A stretch of DNA of 64,000 bases, taken from contig NZ_JACSCX010000002.1 of the NCBI RefSeq assembly GCF_014333525.1, forward strand, positions 496,001 to 560,000, given 5' to 3'. This document shows, piece after piece, positions 1 through 8,325 of the stretch. The stretch is from Hymenobacter puniceus (GTDB taxonomy: Bacteria > Bacteroidota > Bacteroidia > Cytophagales > Hymenobacteraceae). Within the stretch, counting starts at the first letter, position 1. Each line of letters opens with the position of its first letter. The notes under the pieces are model-generated. The model saw nothing but the letters and a program-made list of their open reading frames with translations, had not been told where the DNA came from and did no database searches. The position numbers and the translations under genes were made by a program.

Positions 1-2
1 AC

Positions 3-242
3 CTGGGCGCACGGCATGGGGCCCGCATGGTGGGCTGGGCCATGATGGCTGCCCACACCGCTGAAGCCTATGTGCCGGCTCACCGCGTCATCAACCGCAA
101 CGGCCAGCTCACCGGGCGCCTGCACTTCGCCACGCCCACAGCCATGCAGGAAGCCCTGGAGGCCGAGGGCGTGCGGGTGATAGAGGACGAAGTGCAGGAC
201 TTTAAGCGCCTGTTCTGGGACCCGAGCCTGGAGTTGGAATAG
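3..242 (+). CDS. Alkyltransferase-like protein (ATL/MGMT family), 5' end outside window
   Basis: This is the C-terminal part (79 residues) of a protein of the O6-alkylguanine DNA alkyltransferase fold; the start lies upstream of base 1 and the frame is open from base 3. The DNA-binding segment GARMVGWAM and the active-site-like loop PAHRVINRNGQLTG are visible. In true MGMT enzymes the loop reads PCHR. Here the acceptor cysteine is alanine, which marks the alkyltransferase-like (ATL) group; these bind alkylated guanine and flag it for nucleotide excision repair without transferring the alkyl group. The C-terminal tail (GVRVIEDEVQDFKRLFWDP) fits small ATLs. Family is sure; the repair role is known from the family, not shown here. 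Confidence 0.85.
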   Translation: MGARHGARMVGWAMMAAHTAEAYVPAHRVINRNGQLTGRLHFATPTAMQEALEAEGVRVIEDEVQDFKRLFWDPSLELE

Positions 243-247
243 CCGCG

Positions 248-1639
248 TTAGTTGGCGGGCTTCTTCTCGCGGGCCTTGATGTGCTTGAGTTGAAACAGGC
301 CTTCTTTGGCGGCCACCGCCTGCACGGTTGGCGCAACGGTGGCGCTGCCCGGGGCGCAGGCCAAGAAGGTCGTAGTCCCGAACAGAGGCATAAACGTGTG
401 GCACTTTTCCTGCTCGCCCTGCATGCAAATCACCATGTCGCGGCGCTTGTCGCGCCAGCTGAAAGCCAGGTATTGGCCCGGCCCCAGTTGGCCCGCCTCT
501 TTGCCGTCCACCAGCACCCGCAGGGGCGCGGCAGGTCCGGCGTCGGCGCGGCGGTACAGGTAGATGGCAGCGGTGTCGGCCGCGGGCGTAAACCCGCCAA
601 TACTGGCATGTTGCAGGCTGGTAACCACGCGGCCTGAGGCGAGGCGTAGCTCGTATAGTTGTGGCTGATTGGTGCCGCTGGACGCCAGCGCGGCTCCCAT
701 CAGGCCGCCCACCATTGCGCCGGCCAGTACGTTGCCGCCATCGGGCTGCCGGTGCCCCGTGAAGCTGTAGTACTTGTCGGCGGCCTGCAGGGGAAGGTAG
801 CGGCCCTGGAAGAAAATGTAGGCATTCTGGCCGTCGCTCAGGCCCCAGGCCCCCCGTACCAGGCGGCGGGGCTGGTCGTCGCTGAGGTGCAGGTACCAAG
901 CTTCTGCTACTTCCTCGGTACCAGCCCACTGCGCGCCCTTGCGGGTTTTGCGCTGCAGCTCAAACGGGCCGGCCGTGAGCGTGGGCGCGTTCTGGCGGAA
1001 CTCCTCGAACGACCGGTAGATGCCGCGCTGCAGCGGCTGGGTCTGCACCGGGAAGCGCGGCACCGCGCCCTCTTCGCCGGCCAGCACCTGCGCCCACGTC
1101 AGGGTAGGGGCGGAGGTGGGCGGCGCGGCCGCCGCCAGCCGTTGCAGGCCCTGCTGCAGGGCGCGCCGGATGTTGTCGGGGTGCTTGCTGGTCACATCCA
1201 GGCCCTTGCCCTCCGCCAGTTCCGACACGCTGAGCAGCAACCGGTAGGTGTCGGGGCCGGTGGCTTCCAGAAAGTCCATTTCCACCTCCGCACTGCCCGT
1301 TTCCGACATGGCCGTAATGGTTTCGTGTACGGCCAAGGCATAGATGCGCACTACCAGCGGCCGGGTAGCCGGGCCGGCCGGCAGCGCCTGCCGGAGCATG
1401 GGCGTCAGCTCGGTTTCCAGGCTGCCACCCAACGTAGCAGGCACTAAGCGGTTTTCGAGGCCGCGGTGCACACTGCCGATACTGGACCGGTCAGGCCGCG
1501 CGTCTACCAGCTTATCGAAGTGGAAGGCCGAGCCGGCGGCCGGCAGTACCTGCTGGGCGAGGCTTATTTCCAGCTTGGTGCTTTGGGAATAGCCAGCCAG
1601 TGGCAATACTAACAGGAGAGGTAGGTAAAGAAGCTTCAC
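248..1639 (-). CDS. Secreted protein of unknown function (463 aa)
   Basis: I do not recognise this family. With the GTG start at 1639 the protein begins with a clear signal peptide (VKLLYLPLLLVLPLAGYSQ); the frame stays open upstream to 1768, but that extension carries no signal and the GTG reading is more plausible. The mature part has an N-terminal half with alternating strands, a glycine/alanine-rich helix-like stretch near the middle (GAMVGGLMGAALASSG, reminiscent of glycine-zipper segments) and a C-terminal region with two cysteines (MVICMQGEQEKCHTF). It probably sits in the periplasm or outer membrane. It is convergent with the upstream ATL gene and divergent from the TonB-dependent receptor. 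Confidence 0.7.
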   Translation of the reverse strand: MKLLYLPLLLVLPLAGYSQSTKLEISLAQQVLPAAGSAFHFDKLVDARPDRSSIGSVHRGLENRLVPATLGGSLETELTPMLRQALPAGPATRPLVVRIYALAVHETITAMSETGSAEVEMDFLEATGPDTYRLLLSVSELAEGKGLDVTSKHPDNIRRALQQGLQRLAAAAPPTSAPTLTWAQVLAGEEGAVPRFPVQTQPLQRGIYRSFEEFRQNAPTLTAGPFELQRKTRKGAQWAGTEEVAEAWYLHLSDDQPRRLVRGAWGLSDGQNAYIFFQGRYLPLQAADKYYSFTGHRQPDGGNVLAGAMVGGLMGAALASSGTNQPQLYELRLASGRVVTSLQHASIGGFTPAADTAAIYLYRRADAGPAAPLRVLVDGKEAGQLGPGQYLAFSWRDKRRDMVICMQGEQEKCHTFMPLFGTTTFLACAPGSATVAPTVQAVAAKEGLFQLKHIKAREKKPAN

Positions 1640-1801
1640 GAGTGATGAGTGAAAAGCGGGGTAAAGTACAGGCCGGAAAAAGCCGACGATAAATGCCTTC
1701 AAATATAGCGGCCGCCGAGTGGCTGACAAGTGCGAAACTGCTTGGCGCAGCAACTTCCCGCAAACCACTGCCTGGCGTTTTCCGGCTCCCCTTCAATCCC
1801 T

Positions 1802-1809
1802 TACCTTTG
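1802..1809 (+). promoter_or_regulatory. -7 box of TonB-dependent receptor promoter
   Basis: TACCTTTG matches the Bacteroidota -7 consensus TAnnTTTG exactly. It lies 34 bp before the receptor ATG, giving a short leader of about 25-30 nt. No good TTG is visible at -33. Confidence 0.5.
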
Positions 1810-1843
1810 CTGAGCGTAAATCCCGCGCTTCCTGCTTTCTGGT

Positions 1844-4642
1844 ATGAAACAACCCTTACTGTCTTTATTGTTTGCGTCTCTGGCTGTCGTTTCGGCGGAG
1901 GCGCAAAGCACGTTTTCTATTCGGGGCCGGGTGCTCGATAAGCTTACCGGGGAGGGCCTGCCCGGGGCCACGGTCCAGATCAGTGGCAACGGCGTGAACA
2001 CTGGTGCCGGCACCGAAGTCAACGGCTCTTACACAGTGCCCAACCTCAAGCCTGGTACCTACTCGGTAAAGGCTTCCTTCATTGGCTATAAGATTAGCGA
2101 ACAGAAAGTCACGATTGGCAGCCAGAACGCCGTGGCTACCTTCTCGCTAAGCTCCGACAACGCCACGCTCAGCGAAGTGCAGGTAGTGGGCTCGCTCGGT
2201 ATTGCCGTAGAGCGCTCTACGCCGGTGGCCTTCTCGGCCGTGAACGAGGTGAAGCTGCGCGAAACGCTGTCCAACCGCGACTTGCCGCTGATTCTCAACG
2301 AAACGCCTGGCGTGTACGCCACGCAAGGCGGTGGCGGTACCGGCGACTCGCGCATCAACATCCGCGGCTTCGACCAGCGCAACGTGGCAGTGATGGTGAA
2401 CGGCGTGCCCGTGAATGACATGGAAACTGGTCAGGTGTTCTGGTCGAACTGGGATTTGGGCGACGTAACCAAGAGCCTGCAGGTGCAGCGCGGTTTGTCG
2501 GCCTCGCGCATTGCGGTGCCTTCGGTGGGCGGCACCATCAACGTGCTGACGCGCGGCTTCGATGACAAACGCAGCATGCTGGGCCGCCTCGAAACCGGCT
2601 CCAACAACTACCGCAAAGCCTCGCTGATGCTGAGCAGCGGCACGCTCAAAGGCGACTGGGCCTTCACGTTCTACGGCTCGCGCCGTACCTCCGACGGCTG
2701 GGTGACCAACGCCTTCGACGATGCCTGGACCTACTTCGGCAACATCAGCAAAAAGCTGGGCAGCCACCGCCTGTCGCTCACGGGCCTGGGCTCGCCGCAA
2801 AGCCACGGCACCCGCTCGTTTCAGTCGCAGGTGGGTTTATACTCGGAGGCTAAAGCGCTGGAACTGGGCGCAACGCCCGTAGCCAACGGCAACAAAGGTT
2901 TCAAGTATAACCCGTTCTGGGGCACGCTGCAGCGCTACGAGCGCAACCCCGTAACGCGCCAAATCAGCAATGTGCAGGATACAGAGGTGCTCAACGAGCG
3001 CAGCAATTTCTACCACAAGCCCCAGATCAACCTCAACGACTTCTGGCAGGTGAATGACCGGCTGTTCGTGTCGACGGTGGTGTATGCCTCCTACGGGCGC
3101 GGCGGCGGCGTAAGCGGCCTGACCAGCGGTAATTCCAGCACTATTAGTACCAGCTCTGCCACCGGCCAGACCGATTTTCAGGGCATCTTCAACCGCAACG
3201 CCCGCAACTACGACCTGGTTTCGGTGACCCGCAACCCCGCCACAGGCCGCAATGACACGGTTTTTGGGGAGGGCCGGCGCGCCACTCAGTTCTTGGTGAA
3301 TAACGTGAACAGCCACCGCTGGTACGGTTTCGTAACCGGCGCCGATTACACGCTCAACGACAAGCTCACGCTGTCGGCCGGCGTGGACGGGCGCACCTAC
3401 TATGGCCTGCACTACCGCGAAATCCGCGACTTGCTAGGCGGCACCTATGCCCTGAACATTGCCAACCGCAACGAGGCCCCGACTACTCGCCTGGGTATCG
3501 GCGACAAAATCAGCTACAACTACGACGGCAAAACCCAGTGGCTGGGTGGCTACGCCCAGTTGGAATACAAAACGCCGGTGCTGTCGGCGGTAGTTAGCGG
3601 CACGGTGTCGCGCATCGGCTACAAGCGCTTCGACTACTTCCAGCCCAAAGTGGTAAACGTAGACGGTGCCAACCGGCCCGTAGGCTTCGGCCAGACCTAT
3701 ACCGGCTCCGACGGCCAAGTATACACCAATGCCGACGGCAGCACCGTGGAAACCAACTGGGCCCGCTACACCGGCTACAGCGTGAAAGCCGGCGCCAATT
3801 ACAACCTCACGGAGTTCAACAACCTGTTTCTGAACGTCGGCTACAATAGCAAGGTGCCGTTCTTCAACCAAGTATACACCACGCAGGGCTTGCTCTACCC
3901 CAACGTGCGCCCCGAGGGCATCACGAGCATTGAGCTGGGTTACAGCATCAACTACCCCAGCATGAAGGCCACGCTGAACACGTACTACACGCTGTGGGCC
4001 AACAAAGCCACCAACTCGGTGAGCACGGCTACTGGTGAACCGGTGTACAGCTCGGTGCGCAACGTAGATGCCCGCCACATGGGCGTAGAGCTGAGCGTGG
4101 CGCAGGAAATCAGCCGCCGCCTGCAGCTCAACGCCGCCATTGCCCTCGGCGACTGGCGCTGGATCGGGGAAGGCCTGCTCAACCAAACCGACGAAGGCGG
4201 CAACCCAATTCCCGGCAGCCAGCTCGACCAGCGCGTGTACCTCGACAACACCCACGTGGGCGACGCCGCCCAGAACCAGTTTCAGCTGGGCTTGCGCTAC
4301 GAGCCTATTCGCGGCTTGTATATTCGGCCGTCGTTTCTGCTGTTCACCAAGTACTACGCCGCTTTCAATCCCGAGAATATCGTGAATCCGGCCACCCGCA
4401 CCGACTCCTACCGCCTGCCCACCAGCCGCAACCTCGACCTGCACTTCGGCTACGACATCAAGCCGCTGTTTAACGACCGGGTGAAGCTGGGCCTGAAAGC
4501 CTCGGTGCTCAACGTGCTGGACGAATATTACTTCACCGACGTATCGAACCGCAACAACTCCAACGTCATCGACCCCAACCTGATTCAGGCCTTCTTCAAC
4601 CGGGGCCGCACATTCACGGTGGGCTTGTCGGCTACGCTGTAG
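1844..4642 (+). CDS. TonB-dependent outer-membrane receptor with carboxypeptidase-like regulatory domain
   Basis: An outer-membrane beta-barrel that imports a ligand using TonB/ExbBD energy. The 932-residue protein starts with a signal peptide (ends near VVSAEAQ). Next comes a carboxypeptidase regulatory-like beta-sandwich (about residues 22-105, with LPGATVQISG and GTYSVKASFIGYK), then a plug domain (about 115-230, with INIRGFDQRNVAVMVNGV and GGTINVLTRG), then a barrel ending in the aromatic-poor strand TFTVGLSATL. No SusD-type lipoprotein follows, so it is not a typical SusCD polysaccharide pair. The ligand cannot be read from the sequence. The gene stands alone, with its own promoter box and a strong terminator at 4677-4710. 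Confidence 0.93.
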   Translation: MKQPLLSLLFASLAVVSAEAQSTFSIRGRVLDKLTGEGLPGATVQISGNGVNTGAGTEVNGSYTVPNLKPGTYSVKASFIGYKISEQKVTIGSQNAVATFSLSSDNATLSEVQVVGSLGIAVERSTPVAFSAVNEVKLRETLSNRDLPLILNETPGVYATQGGGGTGDSRINIRGFDQRNVAVMVNGVPVNDMETGQVFWSNWDLGDVTKSLQVQRGLSASRIAVPSVGGTINVLTRGFDDKRSMLGRLETGSNNYRKASLMLSSGTLKGDWAFTFYGSRRTSDGWVTNAFDDAWTYFGNISKKLGSHRLSLTGLGSPQSHGTRSFQSQVGLYSEAKALELGATPVANGNKGFKYNPFWGTLQRYERNPVTRQISNVQDTEVLNERSNFYHKPQINLNDFWQVNDRLFVSTVVYASYGRGGGVSGLTSGNSSTISTSSATGQTDFQGIFNRNARNYDLVSVTRNPATGRNDTVFGEGRRATQFLVNNVNSHRWYGFVTGADYTLNDKLTLSAGVDGRTYYGLHYREIRDLLGGTYALNIANRNEAPTTRLGIGDKISYNYDGKTQWLGGYAQLEYKTPVLSAVVSGTVSRIGYKRFDYFQPKVVNVDGANRPVGFGQTYTGSDGQVYTNADGSTVETNWARYTGYSVKAGANYNLTEFNNLFLNVGYNSKVPFFNQVYTTQGLLYPNVRPEGITSIELGYSINYPSMKATLNTYYTLWANKATNSVSTATGEPVYSSVRNVDARHMGVELSVAQEISRRLQLNAAIALGDWRWIGEGLLNQTDEGGNPIPGSQLDQRVYLDNTHVGDAAQNQFQLGLRYEPIRGLYIRPSFLLFTKYYAAFNPENIVNPATRTDSYRLPTSRNLDLHFGYDIKPLFNDRVKLGLKASVLNVLDEYYFTDVSNRNNSNVIDPNLIQAFFNRGRTFTVGLSATL

Positions 4643-4676
4643 AGTAGCTGAGTAACTGAGTAATCTGTTCGCAACC

Positions 4677-4710
4677 AAAAGCGCCGGCCTCTCATGAGGT
4701 CGGCGCTTTT
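4677..4710 (+). terminator. Terminator after TonB-dependent receptor
   Basis: AAAAGCGCCG pairs perfectly with CGGCGCTTTT around a short loop that itself can pair (CCT/AGG). It lies 35 bp after the receptor stop. Confidence 0.8.
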
Positions 4711-4762
4711 GTATTTCAGTGGTTTTTACGTTGCGCTTAAGTGTTCCAGGCCTACCAACGCA

Positions 4763-4796
4763 AAAGCGCCGGCTTCCAGATGGGGGCCGGCGCTTT
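4763..4796 (-). terminator. Terminator after response regulator (minus strand)
   Basis: AAAGCGCCGGC pairs with GCCGGCGCTTT. It lies about 50 bp beyond the stop of the response regulator and faces the receptor's terminator; the two hairpins share the core GCGCCGGC. Confidence 0.7.
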
Positions 4797-4845
4797 GCTG
4801 AATGGATAGGACCAAGTTACTCAGCTACTCCATTACTCAGTTGCT

Positions 4846-5256
4846 CTACCACGTAGCCAGGGCCGGGCGCGACTCGTTGTTGTTATAGGCGGCCAGAATG
4901 GCGCCACGTACTTCTTCCGGGCTGGCGTTTTTGAGCAGGTAGCCGTGGGCACCTTCGGCTTTGAGGCTTTCAATCAGCTCGGGCTCGTCGTGCATGGAGA
5001 TGATGATGACCCGGATGCGGGCATACTGAGCGCGCAACAGCCGCACCGTCTGCAGGCCATCGAGGTTAGGCATCTGCAGGTCCATCAGAATAACGTCGGG
5101 TAGGTTGCCCTGGTCGAGGCGCTGGAGCAGTTCCTCACCGTCGCCGGCTTCGAAGAGTACTTCCATTCCGGGAAAGCCACTGATGAGAGCCCGCAAGCCC
5201 TTTCGAAAAAGAATATGATCGTCGGTTACAGCAAGGCGGATAGTGGGAGGTGTCAT
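4846..5256 (-). CDS. Receiver-only response regulator (NarL/FixJ-type receiver, no output domain)
   Basis: A 136-residue protein that is all receiver domain. The acid pair D12-D13, phosphoacceptor D59 (in VILMDLQMP), S87 and K109 (in YLLKNA) are all present, so it should accept phosphate. NarL-type regulators of this subgroup normally continue for about 80 residues into a LuxR-type helix-turn-helix. Here the protein stops at NESRPALATW, and the next 200 bp downstream hold only terminators. The ATG at 5256 lies inside the stop codon of the upstream kinase (ATGA overlap), so the longer frame to 5319 is not the real start. Its output must be a partner protein, phosphotransfer or feedback on the kinase. 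Confidence 0.88.
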   Translation of the reverse strand: MTPPTIRLAVTDDHILFRKGLRALISGFPGMEVLFEAGDGEELLQRLDQGNLPDVILMDLQMPNLDGLQTVRLLRAQYARIRVIIISMHDEPELIESLKAEGAHGYLLKNASPEEVRGAILAAYNNNESRPALATW

Positions 5257-6068
5257 AGAACGGCAGAAAGTGTAGAGGGCTGATTGGTAGAAATATACGG
5301 AATGGGGCAGGATATCCAAACGCGGCTTCCGCTCCCGGTTTCCGACTCGTAGCGAAGGGTGCCCTGTAGCACGGCTACCCGGCTGCGCAGGTTGGTGAGG
5401 CCGTGCCCGGTGCGGGCGCCGGGCAGCGGCGCTGCTTCCACCAGCGCCGGGTCGAAGCCGATGCCGTTGTCGGAGTACTGCAGGGAAAGTGTGTCGGGAC
5501 CAAAGTCGACGACAATGTGAATGGTTTCGGCGTGGGCGTGGCGCAGGCCGTTGCCCAGCAATTCCTGCACCACGCGGTATATAATCAATTCGTACTTGGG
5601 GTCGAGGCGGCGGGGCTGGCCGCGCTGCTCCAGTGTGAGGTGCGTGGCGCCATCAGCCGGAACGGTGCGGGCCAGCGCATCCAGTGCAAAGGGCAGCCCA
5701 AACTTCTGCAGTGCGGCCGGCAGCAGGTTGCGCGAAATGCGCCGTACTTCCGTAATGGCCTGGTCGAGCAGCGTGGTGGCTTCCTGCGTGTAATGGGGCT
5801 GCCCCAGGGTGCTTAGGTGCAGCTTTACAATGGCTAAGGTGGTGCCCACGCCGTCGTGCAGGTCGGCGGCAATGCGGCGGCGCTCTTCTTCCTGCGCCAG
5901 CAAAGCAGCTTCCAGTGCCTGCTGCTGCCCCATTTCGCGGGCCAGCCGCAACTGCTCCTGCTGCCGGAGCAGCCGCCGCTGGTAGCGCAGCACAAACGCC
6001 ACGATGCCCAGCGCCAGCAACAGCAGCACCGGAGTAGCCAGCAGCACCGGAATCAGCCAGTTATTCAT
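5253..6068 (-). CDS. Sensor-less histidine kinase (HisKA_3 / NarX-like)
   Basis: A 271-residue membrane-tethered kinase, cognate to the receiver that overlaps its stop by four bases. One N-terminal membrane helix (about residues 4-27) is followed by a coiled-coil linker (30-62). The dimerisation/phosphoacceptor helix follows with H71 in AADLHDGVGTT, then the HATPase domain with an N box (ELLGNGLRHAHAE) and G box (DNGIGFD). There is no periplasmic or PAS/GAF sensing domain, so the signal probably comes from another protein. A 60-codon frame upstream (6247-6065) also overlaps its start by ATGA but has no recognisable content. The kinase family is sure; the input is unknown. Confidence 0.92.
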   Translation of the reverse strand: MNNWLIPVLLATPVLLLLALGIVAFVLRYQRRLLRQQEQLRLAREMGQQQALEAALLAQEEERRRIAADLHDGVGTTLAIVKLHLSTLGQPHYTQEATTLLDQAITEVRRISRNLLPAALQKFGLPFALDALARTVPADGATHLTLEQRGQPRRLDPKYELIIYRVVQELLGNGLRHAHAETIHIVVDFGPDTLSLQYSDNGIGFDPALVEAAPLPGARTGHGLTNLRSRVAVLQGTLRYESETGSGSRVWISCPIPYISTNQPSTLSAVL

Positions 6069-6349
6069 GCGTGCAAAAGAAACGAGGGCCGGGCGGCGCA
6101 GATAGGTAGCAGGGCAGGCAGCAAGAAGACAAAAGCGAGGAAGATAGAAAGTAAAGCTACTGGATTTTGCCCCGGTAATCCCAACACGGCAAACTGCCCC
6201 TTCGTGCTTTGCTTATGCCAGCTGACCGGAAAAGTACGGTGCTCCATCTGAAATCACCACAGTCCAGCTACAATTTCAAGTAGGCTGCTGGCGGCTATCT
6301 GCGGCTGGTGTGCTGGCAAGGAGAGCCGCCGGGAACGGGCGGCGGCGGC

Positions 6350-7039
6350 TTAGCCGAGGGCGCGGCCAGGACGGCTCGCCAGCCAGAAGGCCCGCGTCAG
6401 GAGTAGGTGTAGCCCCAGATTAACGACGCTCAGCCCTGCATACGCCAGGCGAAGCTCGGGACCCGGAATCAGGTGGCTCGTCAGAAACAGCGTTATAGTA
6501 CCCGAATAGAACAGTAGGAACCCTACACTGACTACAAACATGGCATCCTGCCAGAGGCTGGTGGAGCGCAGTTCCAGCAAGATCTGTTCGAAATACAGCA
6601 GTACCAGCCCGATAATCAGAATGTGCTTGAGCAGGGTAGTATAGGTGTCATTGAAAATAAGAGTTTGCGTGATGGCCTGCCACAGGTGGCTGAGCACGAA
6701 GAAGTCAAACAGCGCCAGCCCCGTAAATACTGTTCCAATCAGGGGAAAGTAGCGCTGCCAGGGCCACCGTAGCGTGTGGTAATAGGCCGCCCCGATAAAC
6801 CAGAATTCCAGAATGCTAATCAGCTCATTTACTCCATTATTGTTATGCCAAGCCAATCTGGCGTATTCGCTGAAACCCATCAGCACCAGCCACATCAGGC
6901 AGCAATTAACCAGGATGCGCAGGTTGCGCGGCAAGCTTCGCCGCCACAGCAGCCCCACCACCACCGGTAGCAGAATGGACGCCTGACAGACGAGGTACAG
7001 CACCCGCAGCCAGTACATGATGTCGCTCAGGTCTGGCAT
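6350..7039 (-). CDS. Multi-helix membrane protein, paralogue of the next gene
   Basis: A 229-residue integral membrane protein with about six or seven hydrophobic helices and no catalytic motif that I recognise. It is clearly paralogous to the gene just upstream (7113-7844): both contain ASILxP near residue 20, ILExWFIG, LYFEQ-L-ELR and D-MFV-SV in the same order, with matching helix spacing. The kinase starts about 280 bp downstream on the same strand. A sensory or regulatory role for the pair is inferred from this setting only. A transport role cannot be excluded. Confidence 0.75.
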   Translation of the reverse strand: MPDLSDIMYWLRVLYLVCQASILLPVVVGLLWRRSLPRNLRILVNCCLMWLVLMGFSEYARLAWHNNNGVNELISILEFWFIGAAYYHTLRWPWQRYFPLIGTVFTGLALFDFFVLSHLWQAITQTLIFNDTYTTLLKHILIIGLVLLYFEQILLELRSTSLWQDAMFVVSVGFLLFYSGTITLFLTSHLIPGPELRLAYAGLSVVNLGLHLLLTRAFWLASRPGRALG

Positions 7040-7112
7040 AGTAAGCGTAGCAGGAAGTACAAACGATCCGTAAGAGGCCAGCCTTACTAGCTTAAACGGC
7101 GGCGGAGCGGCT

Positions 7113-7844
7113 CTACGGCCGCGGCAAAGCCGGTTGTTGAGCCGTGGACGCCGTTAGCGGCTCCACGGCCAGCTGCGGCTGCCGTCCCGCCAGCCAGAAG
7201 GCCCATGCAATAAGCCCGTGCATCACTATGTTGAGCACAGAGTTAACGGCGAAGGCTACGTAGCCTTGGAAAAGAGCATTCTGGTTGAAAAAGTAGTCTC
7301 GCATCACTAAAGACATGACCGTGCCGGCGTAGTACAGCAACAGAGCCACGCTGATGACAAACATGGGGTCGCGCTCCAGCCGGACATTGCGCAATTCCCG
7401 TAGCACCTGCTCGAAATACAGCATAGTCAGCACTACAACGAGGGCGCTTTTAAGCACAATCGTATAGGTAATTGCCTGCATCAGGCCGTGCAGGACAAAA
7501 GTATCGAGCAACGCAAACGCCGTGTACAGAATGCCCAGCAGCAGAAAATAGCGGCGAAAACGGAACCGCAACACTCGGTGGTAAGCCACTCCGATAAACC
7601 AAATTTCCAGAATGGCTACTGCGTCCCATACGGCATGATTGTATCCCCAGACTTTGCCGCAAAAAGTGCCGAAAGACATCATTATCAGCCACATTATGCA
7701 GCAATAAAAAATGATTCGGGACGCAGGCGCCAGCTGCTGCCGCCGCTGAAAGCCGGTCACTATCGGCACTAGGATTGACGCTTGGCCAAAATACATTAGC
7801 CCATACAGCAGTTGTGTAAGCGTAGCAGAGTCCGGCGGCAACAT
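7113..7844 (-). CDS. Multi-helix membrane protein, first of a tandem paralogous pair
   Basis: A 243-residue membrane protein with about seven hydrophobic segments and a short Pro/Ala-rich cytoplasmic-looking tail (QPALPRP). It shares a run of motifs with its downstream neighbour: QASILVP, ILEIWFIGVAY, FVLHGLMQAIT, LYFEQVLRELR and DPMFVISV. Seven-helix signalling proteins of the 7TMR type have a similar layout, but I see no established family signature. It begins 8 bp after the stop of the small protein upstream, and the second paralogue follows 73 bp later, so the three are probably co-transcribed. Confidence 0.75.
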   Translation of the reverse strand: MLPPDSATLTQLLYGLMYFGQASILVPIVTGFQRRQQLAPASRIIFYCCIMWLIMMSFGTFCGKVWGYNHAVWDAVAILEIWFIGVAYHRVLRFRFRRYFLLLGILYTAFALLDTFVLHGLMQAITYTIVLKSALVVVLTMLYFEQVLRELRNVRLERDPMFVISVALLLYYAGTVMSLVMRDYFFNQNALFQGYVAFAVNSVLNIVMHGLIAWAFWLAGRQPQLAVEPLTASTAQQPALPRP

Positions 7845-7851
7845 GGCAGTA

Positions 7852-8181
7852 TTAGTGCTGTAATGGGCTATCTACATGAACGGGAGGGGTGCCTAGCCCA
7901 TCGTCGAATATCTTATTGCCGTCGTCTACCAAGTCGGTGGAGGAGTTGGCACTGACCAGTACCATCGTGTCTGCGCTGCCGTTATTGGCCAGGTAGATGC
8001 GGATTCCTTTGGTGTTGGGCTGGGCCATGAGTTCCGTAAAGACGCTGCTGGAAAAGTACACGGAACGCAACTTGTTTGGGTTATCGTGCTGATAGGTGGC
8101 AGTCCAGGCTTCTGCCTGGGCAAGAGTGATAGTAGTACCGATGAGTTCCTCGTCGGAATCGGAGCGGAGCGAAGGGTTCAT
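7852..8181 (-). CDS. Small soluble protein of unknown function at head of the signalling cluster
   Basis: A 109-residue protein starting MNPSLRSDSDEELIG. The frame is open to 8250, but a promoter -7 box ends at 8252 and transcription should start inside that upper part, so the internal ATG at 8181 is chosen. The C-terminal half (KGIRIYLANNGSADTMVLVSAN, then DDGNKIFDDGLGTPP) resembles, from memory, a group of small uncharacterised Bacteroidota proteins with an I-R-x-Y ... LV-V core; this needs a search. There is no signal peptide or membrane helix. It is the first gene of the cluster with the two paralogous membrane proteins. Confidence 0.65.
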   Translation of the reverse strand: MNPSLRSDSDEELIGTTITLAQAEAWTATYQHDNPNKLRSVYFSSSVFTELMAQPNTKGIRIYLANNGSADTMVLVSANSSTDLVDDGNKIFDDGLGTPPVHVDSPLQH

Positions 8182-8251
8182 GCGCAACAGGTAAACGGTG
8201 TGTAGAGTAGCAGAGCGGAATGGAACAAAAACAGTATGGATTTGAGCCATT

Positions 8252-8281
8252 CAAATATAGGTGAAAGCCCATTGTATGCAA
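8252..8281 (-). promoter_or_regulatory. Promoter of the signalling cluster
   Basis: On the minus strand TTG (8279-8281) and TATATTTG (8252-8259) are separated by exactly 19 bp, a full match to the Bacteroidota sigma-ABfr-type promoter. It places the transcript start near 8245. Confidence 0.65.
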
Positions 8282-8325
8282 GCCGCTCATTTTTTCTTTA
8301 CCGGTAGCCGGCCACTGCGCCGCCG

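Noticed and set aside
1844..4642. SusC/SusD polysaccharide utilisation locus
   Set aside because: There is no SusD lipoprotein or glycoside hydrolase next to the receptor; it stands alone between terminators.
4642..4846. Search for a missing LuxR-type helix-turn-helix beyond the receiver, assuming a frameshift
   Set aside because: The region holds two terminators and GAGTAACTGAG-like repeats only; no DNA-binding helix pattern in any frame.
6065..6247. 60-codon frame before the histidine kinase with an ATGA overlap
   Set aside because: One hydrophobic stretch but no conserved pattern, and the overlap could be chance; kept only as a possible leader peptide.
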